DNA of 64,000 nucleotides from Neoceratodus forsteri (GCA_016271365.2 CM028131.1:287986001-288050000), one strand, 5' to 3'. Positions 42,075 to 53,102 are shown, counted from the stretch's first letter. Made by a program: numbers and translations. The notes: a model not told the origin generated them from the sequence alone.

Positions 42075-42860
42075 GTTAGTCACAAAGGAAAATCAAATAT
42101 GCAGTTATTTCAGCCCTTCTGAGGATGCTGACAAGATAAGCAGTTTTAAAAAAACCTTCCTGAATTAAAAACTAAAATAAACACAAAGCAATACCACTTT
42201 AAAAGTGAGGAAAACTTCTCTCAGATGTAAGCAAGAGAGAGAGAGAGAGAGAGAGTAGTTACAGATATTTAGGCCAAAATAATATATCCCACGCAGCTTC
42301 TCAGTTGTTTCAAAAGCACACCCTGTACACAACTTGGAAGAAGATGGACTTCTGTCTCAAACAGGATCACACCACTAGTTTATAGTAATTGAACAATGCT
42401 GAAATGGTCTAGCTAGACAATTGCCTGTGATGCAGACCTCTGACTTGTGAAGACAATTTCCCCCACCTCAGGCTATGTCTGGCATCCAATTACAAACTGC
42501 AGCTTTTGCTATTTTAAAATCACACAATCCCACCAAAAGTTGCAAAATATATTGATACAGATTCTCACAGAATTCTAGTAATCAGTCCAGTTAGCCACAA
42601 AGGAAAATCAAATACGCAGTTATTTCAGCCCTTCTGAGGATGCTGACAAGATAAGCAGTTTTAAAACCCCCCTTCCTGAATTAAAAACTAAAATAAAATC
42701 AAAGCAATACCACTTTAAAAGTGAGGAAAACTTCTCTCAGATGTAAGCAAGAGAGACAGAGTAGTTACAGATATTTAGTCCAAAATAGTATATCCCACGC
42801 AGCTTCTCAGTTGTTTCAAAAGCACACCCTGTACACAACTTGGAAGAAGATGGACTTCTC
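42075..42860 (-). repeat. CR1 copy 4 5' UTR tandem repeats (515-bp period)
   Basis: 42075-42352 and 42590-42860 are near-identical: both start 'gttag(t/c)cacaaaggaaaatcaaa', contain 'ttctgaggatgctgacaaga' and end 'cttggaagaagatggacttc'. The offset is 515 bases, so one full monomer and one truncated monomer are present. A (GA)n run at 42229-42255 is expanded in the first and short in the second. Confidence 0.85.
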
Positions 42861-44139
42861 TGCAATGATAACAAAATGCTCCATCTCCAGGTAAGGTTGA
42901 GGGTCAAGGTCAGACCCTTGGAGCAGACGAAGGATTCAGGGGGTGTCCACGCCCAGGGGGCAGGGAGTTTTCTCATGAGCAAGATGTCTGTACCATCTGC
43001 AATGCTTTTACATGATCCATGAGTTCTTTCAACTGTGTTCTCATGTCTGGAGCACCACTTGATTCGTGGCGACTGTCAACTTGAGGCTGCAGAAGGATGG
43101 TTTTCCTAGTAGGCACTCATAGTGAATTGGCAATGGCTTCCTGTTACTCTTCTTCCTTCACCTCATCAAGTAGCTGTCTGAAATTTAGGGGATCTGCTCT
43201 GCGTTCTTTCAATCTAAGAGTTATCAAAGTCCAGTGGGAATATACAGCTCCTCATAAGATCTGATCTAGTCTCATTTGAGCAACTTGTGCAGCGGTAACT
43301 CCTCCAGCCTCAACTATTTTATGAATCACTGTCTCCACTTGGGTCACGTAGTGGGACAACTGTTCTCCCCCTTTCTGTGTGGTGGCTCCCAGCTGGAAGA
43401 TGAGATCTTCTTTCTGCTCAACTGCTCCGAAGGAACTCCACAACATGGCAAGATGGTCCCTTGTAGTGATCAAATAACATCCAATGCCATATCTCTCAAG
43501 CTTTCTACTATGCAATTGTATTTTTTGTCATTTGAACATTTCCATACTTTTTCCATCTGGGTATCTTGTTTCATCCAGCTTTCATACTCTTCCTCCCCTG
43601 AAGGAGTGGGAGTGGCACCAGAGAAAGTACGCAGTCTCCTGTATTGTTCATAGGGCGTGACCAAGTAAGGGGACCAGTCGTGTCCTCCAACCCAGAGTTC
43701 ACCAGGGAGTATTGTCAGTAGCAGGTCATTTTCTTGGAAGAATGTTCTCATATCTTGAACAGTCATTCCCTCAATGACCAAAAACAATTACAATTTCTGT
43801 TCAAATTCACTTTGCTCTTTAGGGCCCTTGGAGGAAGGATCCATGCTTGCATGGGTTGTTATGACACAGGGGGGTGGGGCCTCCTTCAGCTGTGAGCTGA
43901 TCAGGCACCCTGAAAGGATCAACATCCTCTTGACACTCCATCAGAACACATAATGCCTGCCGAGCAGAATTGTAAATTCTCCCACATACAGTCACTTTTC
44001 CCAAACATTTTATGCTGCCTATGACACTTTCGAGATGGTCCCGTGGGGTTGCTTCAGGGATCCCTTGCACCAAAATAGCTTTTTCTGGATTAATGTCCTC
44101 ACCTTTAAACCAGTCTAGCAATGAATTGCGATCTATCAT
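42861..44139 (-). pseudogene. Element A gag (PNMA-type)
   Basis: The likely start is the ATG at 44139, 74 bases after the PBS. The N-terminus 'MIDRNSLLDWFKGEDINPEK', then 'AILVQGIPEATPRDHLESVI' and 'GKVTVCGRIYNSARQALCVL', form the RRM-like N-terminal domain of PNMA proteins. After frameshifts near 43880 and 43800 comes 'MTVQDMRTFFQENDLL' (43760). Capsid sequence follows: 'RLRTFSGATPTPSGEEEYES' (43625), 'VESLRDMALDVI' (43490) and 'GGEQLSHYVTQVETVIHKIV' (43355) to 'QMRLDQIL' (43255). These match the PNMA capsid fold in order. Stops at about 43470 and 43250 break it, and the tail is cut at 42860 by CR1. Confidence 0.85.
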
Positions 44140-44213
44140 GACTCTGAAAATGGGGGGGGGGGGATACCAAACTGTTTCTACCAAAAAGAGAAGTATTGCA
44201 GAAATGTACAAAA

Positions 44214-44231
44214 ATCCCAGCGGTGCCTCCA
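44214..44231 (-). promoter_or_regulatory. Primer binding site of element A
   Basis: On the minus strand, four bases after the LTR, the sequence is 'TGGAGGCACCGCTGGGAT'. This is an 18-base site with the TGG start (complement of the tRNA CCA end) and the GGGAT end (complement of the T-arm) typical of tRNA primers. I cannot name the tRNA. Confidence 0.75.
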
Positions 44232-44235
44232 ATTT

Positions 44236-46778
44236 TGTAACCACCCCTACTCCTACTATCTGCACAACCACCTACAAGTGGAGCTGCCTAATAGATGTAG
44301 GTTGGCACCTGGGTTCATTGTCAGAATTGGACTAGTAAATGGTGTAGTGCCTGACCCTACGGGGATCCGAATAGCAGGGTGCTTCCCCACAGGAAATGAA
44401 TTTATCCCCCTCCCATGGTGACAGGTAGATTAGTAACACAATCCCCTCCCCACTTATCACCCTAAACAGGCAAATGTTACACTAACACAATAATGGCAAA
44501 TATTTCAGCAGCTGCAAATAAATAACTGGATAGGTTTATTCTGGGGGTTGGAGAATGAGGTGGGGTACAAGGGAAACAAAGGGAGTGGAAACATCAAGCA
44601 AGCAGGAATAAACACTGTAACACAATCACAGCACACTATGACCTCTGTCCCAGTCCCTCTCCCCCAACTGGTGCACCAGTTAACCCCACAGTCCCTGTGG
44701 GAGCTCCCAAGAGTCTTGAAGGAGTTGCAGGCCTGTGAGAAATGAACACTGGGTATAGTACCATTACAGTTAGGTGGAAGTGCAGCTTCTTCACACAGAT
44801 TACACTGGTGGATGGAACCACACAGTTGATCCTGGTTTTAACTGTGGCTGTGCGCTCAGGTTAAGGTCATGCAGAAAGCCCACATGGTAAATTATCTAGC
44901 TAGCTAACTGGACAGTTAAAATAGCAATTGGTGGGGTAAACCCAGTACTCATGACCAGGTGGTACAGGTGTTGGAGGACATCTCCCCTTTCAGGCAGTCA
45001 GGTAAAATGGTTCTGTGGTTGAAAATGATGATCTTCACCTCACAGAGCAACTTGTCTTCCCCCTCCTCAAAAGATAGGCCAGCAGATGATCTTCACCCCA
45101 CAGGGGGACTTGTCTTCACCTACCTCAAAAGACTGACCCACAGGCAGGACCTCAGAGCACTGATCCCATCAAAATCACAGTCTTTTTGTTAAGATCTGAC
45201 AGGCAGTGGCCGTTTATCTTCTCAGAACAACAAACAACTCTCACAGCAGTTTCTGCTCTTTTTTGTATTATTATCAAGTTTTAACAAAATACAGGTAGAG
45301 TACACAATACAAGAGAAATACTAAGTTCATACACATGCCACCACAATTATACCTATGTAAAAGCTTCATACAGAAAGGAGGTAGGGTAAAAAGTTATTAA
45401 GTTCATAAAACTTTTTTTTATTTTTGTGTCTTAATGTATTGTTGGATATTGAATATTGTGTTTTGTGCAAATGTTGTAATTATTTAAGAAGTGTTATGTT
45501 ATATGTTTAGATGTAACTTAGTGAAATACACACAGGACTATCTTGAGAACAGGATTGTATAATCCTAATGATTAGAATTTCCTGTATAAAAATAAAGTCA
45601 TCTATCTATGTATCTAAATGTTTGCATTCTGATAAGTGGTATAACCAGTCCTTAGAGTTGTCATTCAAGAACAGAATCACTGCCAGCCAACATTCCATCC
45701 CATATTCCCCAGCATAACAAACTTATTCTCCCCATCCCCCTTTCATAATATCTGCTCTTTTTGTTGCTTAAATCTTAGCGTTCCACTCAAGCTGAGGTAA
45801 ATTTCCTAGTTTCTGGGATTGACCAGTCTGTACAACAAACACCAAAGTTTCAGTCTGTTCAGCAACAAACTTCAAAGTTTACTCTGTGACAGCACAGAGG
45901 GCTGTTAAAAACAGTTGCTTTCAGAAAACACTTCAGACTCTCTCAGGGTTAACCGTCAAACCCTAGAATGTTGTTTCAAAATCTTGACGTCCCACTGGCT
46001 GGAAGGGAGGTTCGAGTGCCACCCCTGATTGGACTACTGCAGCTACCAATTGGGTCCTGTTCTTCAGTCAGACCACTTTCAACATGGCCACCTCATACAG
46101 TCCTGTTCAACTCTGTTAAATATCTTGTAAATTAAAATACTTTGGCAGCTTCTGGCTGCAGGGTCAAGACTCTCCTGGTCCCATCTGTTGGTCACTAGGT
46201 CCAGGGTGCATGTTGTGTGGACAGGAGCTCCGTCAGAAGCTCCATTTTGTAGGGCTTCCCAGCAGAAGCAAGTCTCTGACAGTGGCTCCTAAGCTGCAGA
46301 GGATCATGGGACATGTAGTCCCATTGCCATTTTGTCCCCGTTTACTCCCCGACCCACTGGAGGCTTGGATTTGGGTTGGGGAGCCATTTCCATTTATTTA
46401 AATTATTTAATTCCTCCCTGTGTCTGATGGGGCTGGGGAGGTGAAATTGTAAGTGGCACTTCAGCCACATTTTCGGCGGGTGCAAGGAGATGCCAGAAAC
46501 AACTGTGGCCTTCCCTTTTGCTCCCTGCCCCACTGTGCAGCTGTCCAAGGGGGTGGGGAAGCACAACATGTGTGCAGCTTGCTGGCTGCAACATCAGGCA
46601 CATGGAGGCACTGAAAATCTGTTCAGTTGCTCCCCGGCCCTAGAATCAGTCCTGGAGAGGGCTGGGGGAGGGAAGTTGAAAGTGGCTCACCGGCCATATG
46701 ACTGTGGGGACCACTGGGGGGAAGCGGGATGACTGCAGGACCCCAGGAAAGCTCCCAACATCTGGAGGGGGGGTTACA
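44236..46778 (-). repeat. 5' LTR of element A (right copy)
   Basis: The LTR starts TGTAACCACC on the plus strand and ends GGTTACA. It is collinear with 3405-3678 plus 5403-7287. A 487-bp insertion at 45264-45750 is absent from the left LTR. Without it the LTR is about 2.06 kb, long for a Gypsy element. Confidence 0.85.
45264..45750 (-). mobile_element. Retroposed fragment in element A 5' LTR
   Basis: The 12-bp repeat 'tctgctcttttt' flanks the block (45252-45263 and 45751-45762), and the left LTR shows the empty site at 6234-6246. The end next to the T-run, read on the minus strand, is '…tttgttaaaacttgataata', an A/T-rich LINE-like 3' end. An internal AATAAAG with 'ctatctatgtatct' is present near 45590. 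The family is unknown. Confidence 0.65.
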
Positions 46779-46785
46779 TGTCAGA

Positions 46786-46907
46786 TATGTCAGCCCCATC
46801 ATCCTCCTCCAAGTTCTGCTCCAAGCTCTGTGACCTGCACAGGAAGTGATGCAGTTGAGGGTCACACAGCTTGGTGCTGAACATGGAGGATGATGAGGCT
46901 GACATAC
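46786..46907. repeat. 122-bp hairpin abutting element A
   Basis: The left arm 46786-46834 ('tatgtcagccccatcatcct…') and right arm 46861-46907 ('…tgatgaggctgacata') are reverse complements with about five mismatches over 47 bases, around a 26-base loop. It begins 8 bases from the LTR end. Confidence 0.8.
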
Positions 46908-46989
46908 ATAAATTAAAAATTTAAAGCACGTAATATACAAAAAAATATCTATGTGCTATTCTGCAGATGGGTAGATAAGGAACCAATAG

Positions 46990-48475
46990 TTTTAACTGTG
47001 GCTATGCGAGGATTCCCCTTTAACCGTCCTTTGCAGCCTTAGCTTCATCTTTGTTGACTTGGCCAAGGTATTTGCCACTGTTGCCCACCCATTCTTCCTG
47101 ACAAACTTAAGACAGCAGTGGGGCTCTCTGGCACCTCTGTTGGGTGGTTCCATTCCTACCATGACGGCAGGTCTCAAACTGTCCAGATTGTGGATTCCTT
47201 ATCGCCTCTCTCCCTATCTGCTCCGGCATGCACCAAGGGTCCGTCCTTGGCCCAATTCTTTTCTCCATTTTCCTGAATGACCTCCCTTCTGCCTGCTCCA
47301 CTGCATCCATATATAAGTATGTAGATGACATGGTACTCTATACCTCTGATAGCATGGCCTGGCTCCAACTGGATTTTAACATCCAGCACTGGTTCCTGGC
47401 CAATGTGCTGCCCCTCATTGCCAAGAGGATGGTCTCTATGACATCTGGCACTATGCAGAGACTTGCTAGGCTCATCCTTCTCCCCTTCTTCCTTAGCATT
47501 GATGGTGCAGAAATTGAGGATCTCCCCTTGTTTAAACACCTTGAATCTGTGTGCACCGTCGCCTTGATTTCTCTGTGCTTGTGGACGTCTTCCACCAGAA
47601 GCTCCACATCAATCTTTGCGCCCTTTACAGAAAGTACTCCACTTCCTGTCCACAGAGAGATTGTCTCGAAGATGATATTTGACTCCTCATCTTCGACTAT
47701 GGTGGCACTGTTTACAGAGCTGCTCCCAAATCCACCTTAGCCAGACTGGAACCACTCACTCTTCCCTTCTGCCACTCTGCCCTGGATTTTTCACCTCGCA
47801 CCCACCACTTTTCATCGTACTCCTCCCTCTTCTCCCCCTCTCTTAATGCCAGGTACCTTGCCCATTGTGTCTCCTTTTTCTACAAATTCTGGCTTGACTC
47901 TCTTCCCACCTACTTTACCTCCCTCTTCCCCCCAGCTACCTCTTACGCGCTTCGTAACTCTGGCTCTCACTATTCCATCCGTGAAATCCTCTGCTGGTTA
48001 AGCTGCCTTCTTCTTCTGCTTACCCATATGTTGGGGCTCTCTTCCCCCTCCTTCAATCCACTCTGCTTCTGCCCTGCACTCTCTCTTCTGTGACTTCACT
48101 ACTCACTACTTCTGCAGTTACCCCTGATTCCGGGTCCCAGGCTGTTGTCCATCTCCCTGCTACCTCTGCTCCCCCTTTACTGTGTACTTCACTAATGCAG
48201 TTCACCCATCACCCCTCCCCAATTTTAACCACTCTCCCCCCCCATACCCAGTATTGCCTTAATGCATACTATAAACTTCTCTGCACTGTATTGGATTGTA
48301 ATTTAATTCCACTGAAATCTTGCCTTCGCATAAGTGTCCATTTTATTACTGTTTATTTACACTGTATTGGATTTTTATATGTTGTATTTGTTATACTATC
48401 CCCTTTCCCCAGGATACAGCTGGAAGCTGTTACAAGCTCAGTACATCTCTCCTGGTAAAAATGTTGAAATAATTA
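46990..48475 (+). mobile_element. L2-like/jockey-group LINE, RT to 3' end (5'-truncated)
   Basis: Plus-strand frames give 'FVDLAKVFATVAHPFF' (motif A with its Asp, 47050), 'MHQGSVLGPILFSIFLNDLP' (47230) and the catalytic 'KYVDDMVLYTSD' (47318). Then come 'PVHREIVSKMIF' (47640) and the C-terminal region with 'SYALRNSGSHYSI' (47940), ending near 48120. The 3' UTR ends 'ctctcctggtaaaaatgttg' plus an A/T-rich tail, shared with 2130-2240 and 18820-18950. The 170-codon frame 47228-47740 is the largest open piece. The exact clade (L2, Rex1 or jockey) is not certain. Confidence 0.75.
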
Positions 48476-49135
48476 ATAGCACACAAGGAGAATCTGCCCT
48501 TGCATGACTGCTACTCTCCACTCGGAAGGGACCAGCCCTCAATTGTGGGTCTCTTTTGGGTGTGCCTTCTGGCTACCCAGTTTGCCGATTTAATTTGGTT
48601 ATATTACTGTCCCTCTCAGAGGCACTCTCTGACCTTTAACTGTCCAGGATGCTAGTAGCAAGTTTCATAAATGGCATGCCGAAGAGTATGTGCCATGCAG
48701 AAACCTAAATGCTTCTACTCATGAGGGACCCACTTCGTTGAGACCAACCATTAATTAAGGGGCTCTCATGATTGCTTTCAACATCCATCCAGCCTGCTGC
48801 CCTCCTTCAATATCCTCCTCCTTGCATAGCCCCCAATGGGGGACCCATTCTTTTTCCCTTCCAATCCTTCTAGTTTGCTACTCAAAGCTCCACTGAGCTT
48901 ACTTTTCTATTTTTAACTTATCAAGGGTGTTGCACATGAGACGCAAGTGAGGTAGCCCACTCTTAAACCTTCTGAGGGACTACCTTGTTCTGGACTCTGC
49001 CTCTTCAGCACAAGGACTGCAAGGGTTCTGATCCTCAATTAGGAGATCTGATGCAGGGCCTGGGGCTGCCAGACACCAGCTATACATACACTACTGCCTG
49101 CAGGGGTTGGATTTTCAAAGGTCCAGCTGCAGACT
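48476..49135. other. No gene seen
   Basis: No repeat family or coding segment is recognised in these 660 bases. Confidence 0.4.
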
Positions 49136-49149
49136 CAGGATCCGATTCT

Positions 49150-49704
49150 TTTTTTTTTTTGTATTTTCTATTTTTGCTCCTCCCACATGCACCTTCAGTT
49201 GGCCTCTCCTTCAGGGCGCCTAGCATCCCGAACCAGGCAACCCCCCCTGCCAACTGCCACCCCATATTGCAGTCCCCAGGGTAACCCAACGTAAGCCCTT
49301 TGTTGGGTGGATCCTCACCTTCTGGGAAGAATTAGCCTCACAGCTGTACCTGCTTGGCACTGGGTGCTGCTGGGGTCAGTCCTGGCTGTCCAGGGGCTCC
49401 ATGGCAATGAGGATCCAGTGGCTGTCATCCAGTCGGCCGAAGCATCATTTTCCCTTTTTCTCTGCCTCACCTCCCCAAGTTCTTGGCCTTGCGTGGGAGT
49501 ATGTCGAGGCTTCATGTTTCCCAAGCACACGCCCAATCCACCCAAAGGTGCCCAGGCAGTACCCACCCCCCGGGAGGGAAGTGTCCAATGGACTCTTGTG
49601 CGTCTACTCCCTGATGGACTCCACTCCTGTTACCCAGGCTCGGGGCGCGAACTCGGGTCATCAGCGTGCCAAGCGAGCCCCTTCGCTTAGCGCCATGGAG
49701 CTGG
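49150..49704 (-). mobile_element. tRNA-derived SINE with poly(A) and 14-bp target duplication
   Basis: A perfect 14-bp repeat 'caggatccgattct' flanks the block (49136-49149 and 49705-49718). A T-run at 49149-49160 is the poly(A) tail of a minus-strand copy. The 5' end on the minus strand reads 'atggcgctaagcgaaggggc' (A-box region), then 'tgacccgagttcgcgcccc' (B box), which is a tRNA-like promoter. The body is about 480 bp, long for a SINE. The perfect duplication suggests recent insertion. The 127-codon plus-strand frame across it is antisense and not a gene. Confidence 0.75.
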
Positions 49705-49718
49705 CAGGATCCGATTCT

Positions 49719-50720
49719 GGTATGCATAGCAGTTCCAGTGCAACTCGCCTCAGATGTGTAAGATGCTTAGACCACCTTTGAGGTGGGCTAGAATACTGGT
49801 GTGAGCACTGGGGATGTGCCACGATTGTGCCACATGTTCCCGACATGCACAGTGTCAGCTATACACTAGAGCGCTTGTCCTGGTAAAAAAATGCTGTGCC
49901 CCGTTGGTGACCCATATGGAGCAGAGCTACCTTCATAGCAAGATTATATAGGTGCACTGAAAGCCAGATGTTGAGCCCCCCACCCGTGCCCTTGTATCCA
50001 ACAGAGGCAAAAAGCCCTCACTGGACACGCAGCTGAAAATCCAACTCCATCTCTAGAAGACACTAAAACTAGGGTTGGTCAGATACTAAGTAATAGAATC
50101 AGATTCCTTATCAATTTTAGAAATAGCAGTCCGAATATCCTGATTCCAAAATTTAAACTTTTTTTTTTTTTTTTTTTTTACACACAGAGATTTAGGATTC
50201 AGAATCCAATTCTGTGGCCCTTTTCGGAGTCAGAATGGAAATTCCTGAACAGTCCAATCGAATCAGAATTGGAAAATTCTGAGCATCCATTTAAAAAAAA
50301 AAAAAAACACTCCTAGGCTTCACCTCCATACTGCAGAGAATGGGAGTAGGAGAGCAAACCATATACCAAGTAAGCCATGGCTTACAAGCTGGAGATGGGG
50401 GCAGCAATCTTGGCCCCAGTCAATGATTTTGGTTACTTCTAGTTTCTGATAGTCACCCTCTACTGGTGTTATAACATGGATGCTGTGCTCTTTTGAATTA
50501 AACATAATTTTGAATGCCTGAAACTAAGTACCAACATATTTTTGCTCTTAGTATGCAGTTCCTAAAGTTCAGTATGATGTGTACAAAGGGTTTACATAAC
50601 AAATATGGGCATGTCTACCAAGGGGGAAGGGGGGCGGCAAAAAGGTACCTAAGGCTTCTGGCTTACAAATGTTATTTTCCTCTGCACAAAGGGTCCTCCA
50701 AGCCCATACAACAGATGAAC
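49719..50720. other. No gene seen; homopolymer runs
   Basis: T-run at about 50159-50179 and A-run at about 50292-50306, with low-complexity sequence rich in 'gaatc/gattc' words between them. No coding similarity. Confidence 0.4.
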
Positions 50721-51142
50721 TTAAAGAACTGTGCTGAATCGGCAAGTCAATTTTTGCCAGTAAAAACTGTTTTTAATATTGGTGCAAATTCTGTTATTGT
50801 TCCATCTATACTGGCTTTTTAGTTATCCCAGTGTTTCTGATTTACATGCTGCTGGTAAGGGCCATTTTAGAGCTTTATGATGTAGTTTACATCCGTGTTT
50901 TGCTCTTCTATTGCTGGCACAATGCATCAGTGTTGTGTTACAGAACTCTCTGGTTGATAAGAACATAAACTACATTATTCAGTTCTTAAATGGTACTTAC
51001 CCCTAGAACATAAATTAGAAACACCCACTGTACTTGTAAAAAAGCCTGTATAGATTAACCGTAACAGAATTCTAATCATTACTTTAAAAACAGCTCCCAC
51101 TAGGAAAAGGGACTGGCAGGCTCAGTGCAGGTCTCCTTTCAA
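50721..51142. mobile_element. TTAA-type foldback MITE M1
   Basis: Left end TTAAAGAACTGTGCTGAA; right end '…gcaggtctcctttcaa' (TTAA degraded to TCAA). The inner sequence aligns with M3 ('gcaaattctgttattgttcc'). The centre pairs 'aactacattattcagttc' with 'agagctttatgatgtagttt'. Shared ends with M2 and M3 indicate one MITE group with TTAA target preference, as in piggyBac-type transposons. Confidence 0.65.
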
Positions 51143-51754
51143 TGGGAAATGTCAGCAATAAGAGCCTCACATCCAAGTGTGAGGCTGATCCCAGTTAACA
51201 CTTTGTGTGCAAAAACATTTTTTATTTACTTACTGTGTACTGCAGTGTAGTAAATTGTATCAGATTAATTTCACTGCCTTGTAAGGTGAAATTTCCTGTA
51301 ACCAGAAATCACAGAATCTCCTGTAGCTGACATCAGAGGAGGGCTGGAGTAGTGAGAGATTCAAAAACCTGCAGTGAATGTTTAAGAGTTTTTATAAGCT
51401 GTAATCTTCTGTTTGCTGGTCTGCTGTTTACCTGGGGCTAGGTACAGTCACAGTGGACTGTACTAAGCTCAATGAGCACACAGGACCAGCAAAAATCTGA
51501 TTTCAGCTTACAAAATCTTTTAACATATATACTGCGGGCTATTGAATCTCCCAGTTCTGCAGCCCTCCTCTGATGTCAGCTACAGGGGATTCTCGGATTT
51601 CTGGTTACAGGAAATGTCACCTTTACAATGCAGCAAAATTAGCTTAATACAATCTACTATATTGTAGTTAACAGTAAGTAAAGAAAAAAATGTTTGTACA
51701 GAAGGTGCAAATTGGGATGGTGTGAGGCTTTTATTGCTGACAGTTCCCCTTTAA
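51138..51754. mobile_element. TTAA-type foldback MITE M2 (nearly complete palindrome)
   Basis: The right end, read inward, is TTAAAGGGGAACTGTCAGCA; the left end is TTCAATGGGAAATGTCAGCA. The two halves are reverse complements over about 300 bases each, for example 'gtagctgacatcagaggagg' against 'cctcctctgatgtcagctac'. Pairing runs close to the centre near 51450. It shares the TTAA/TCAA site with M1. Confidence 0.85.
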
Positions 51755-51788
51755 CCCTATAAACTGTAAATACAGGTTAATAGCAACA

Positions 51789-51952
51789 ACATAGAGAATA
51801 CTGGATGGGCAACTATGCAACCAGTGTGTTGTGCCACTGAGGGGTTCTGATTCCCTGTGATCTCTAGAGCGAAGCTCGAGAGGTTCCTGGAAATCAGAAC
51901 CCTGAGGTGGCACAACACACTGGTTGGGCTAGGCGTTGCCCATCCACTATGT
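51789..51952. repeat. Foldback MITE M4 (about 62-bp arms)
   Basis: The left arm 51789-51852 starts 'acatagagaatactggatgg' and the right arm 51892-51952 ends 'gttgcccatccactatgt'. The inner block 'ccagtgtgttgtgccactga' pairs with 'ctgaggtggcacaacacact' with few mismatches. Confidence 0.85.
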
Positions 51953-52393
51953 TTTATAGTGTATAGTGTCCCTAAAAGTAAAATAGAGTTTTTTTTTTTT
52001 TTTAATTTATACAGTATATAGTCATTTCTGCTCCTGCATCTTATTCCGTAAGGTTGCTAGTTGCTAGGGTCTGTGGTGTGGTCGTTAGGAACCAGATGTC
52101 CCTACATCATTACTGCATGTTTCTATTGGTTGCTAGCTGCATATAGGAGGGATTAAAAAAAAAAAAAAAAATGGCCGCAGCATCTCTCGCTAAGCGAGAA
52201 GATATGCGAGCAATCTTTTTTTTGTTTTGTAAGTACAGTCATTTAAAATATCTGGTTGGTCCTGCATGTTCATGTTTTGACTGTTTGTGTGATCGATCGT
52301 ACCGCCACAGCTCCGACTTACTATCTGGTTGATCTTGCCATTTCTGTTGCCACAGCTGTTCTACTGAACAGTGCAGCTCGTGCACTTTGAAAA

Positions 52394-52467
52394 TGAGCTG
52401 AAATGTTGTACCACAGTATGGTATTACTGCATTCAATGACCTTTGAACTGTGGTACATTTCAGCTCA
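52394..52467. repeat. Hairpin M5 (21-24 bp arms)
   Basis: 'gagctgaaatgttgtaccac' (52395-52414) pairs with 'gtggtacatttcagctc' (52450-52466), with one extra 'gt' on the left arm. Confidence 0.75.
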
Positions 52468-53102
52468 GATGGATTTCCATCCAGAACAAGCCCATAGCAG
52501 ACACTATAGAATAACCCCCCACTTTCAACCCAAAATTGGGTATATAAATTTCACAACTAACCAGGGGTTACATTGGAAATGGTAGTGGTGGGGCGGCAGG
52601 GGAAGACTCAGAGGTGGCGAAACTGGTCAATTTTTTTAAGAGGTGGTGGAACTGAGCTCCTCTGTGCTTCTGCCCAGTTTAACCTCGACTAAGTAGAATA
52701 TGGTATCACCATTATTAACGTAGCGCAAAGCTACAAAGAATACAATGTAATTTCTTTGTGTGCTAGCTGTCAGTTTAGGTTTGTCAGTTTGAGTTAGGGG
52801 GCACTGCCCCAACACCCCCTTGTTGCTCCCCCCCAAATTAAATAAACTAATAAAAAATAGTGATCTGGCCGACGTGCAGTAGAGCGTGCCCTAAGTGGGC
52901 ACGTAGCATAACTTGATCCCTACACTAATAGCGCTGGTCCGATATTCTACACAATCGCCTTAAAACAGATGCGTGGTGGTGGTATCTTGATGTATGGACC
53001 ACATAGCTCCCTTAAATATCATGAGTTTTGTCCTTTGTCCAGTGTACATACTCGCTCAACAAATAAAATGTTACATTTAAATGTTTTTTCAATGTAGTCA
53101 CG
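52468..53102. other. No gene seen
   Basis: Nothing beyond a small palindrome 'gtgccctaagtgggcac' near 52888-52904. Confidence 0.4.

Larger units (their letters stand above)
37762..42860 (-). mobile_element. CR1 LINE copy 4, near full length
   Basis: The 3' end at 37762 begins 'acatagaaacatagaatttg' on the plus strand. Reading leftward from 42860 come tandem 5' UTR repeats, ORF1 (41641-40817), ORF2 endonuclease (about 40600-39640) and RT (39510-38040), then the 3' UTR. At about 5.1 kb it is close to full CR1 length. It is inserted in the gag C-terminus of element A. All frames carry stops or indels. Confidence 0.85.
3405..46778 (-). mobile_element. Element A: Ty3/Gypsy retrotransposon with PNMA-type gag, split by nested insertions
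   Basis: Two homologous LTRs (3405-7287 and 44236-46778) bracket, on the minus strand and in the expected order, PBS, gag, protease, reverse transcriptase, RNase H, integrase, a pol C-terminal tail and a PPT. The gag N-terminus and capsid carry the hallmarks of the PNMA family, whose genes descend from a Gypsy gag. Pol has the Ty3 order PR-RT-RH-IN. Insertions of a CR1, two solo or complete LTR elements, an L1/Tx1 LINE, SINEs and MITEs expand it to 43 kb. The coding sequence has stops, frameshifts and lost catalytic residues, so it is defunct. No clear target duplication is visible: the 5 bp outside the left end are 'gtatg' and those outside the right end 'tgtca'. Confidence 0.85.

Noticed and set aside
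41677..42256. (GT)n near 41680 and (GA)n near 42240 as regulatory features
   Set aside because: These are ordinary microsatellites, and the GA run lies within a CR1 5' UTR monomer.
49307..49781. Overlapping frames of 126-127 codons
   Set aside because: They cross the border of the antisense SINE and its target duplication and have no similarity to known proteins.
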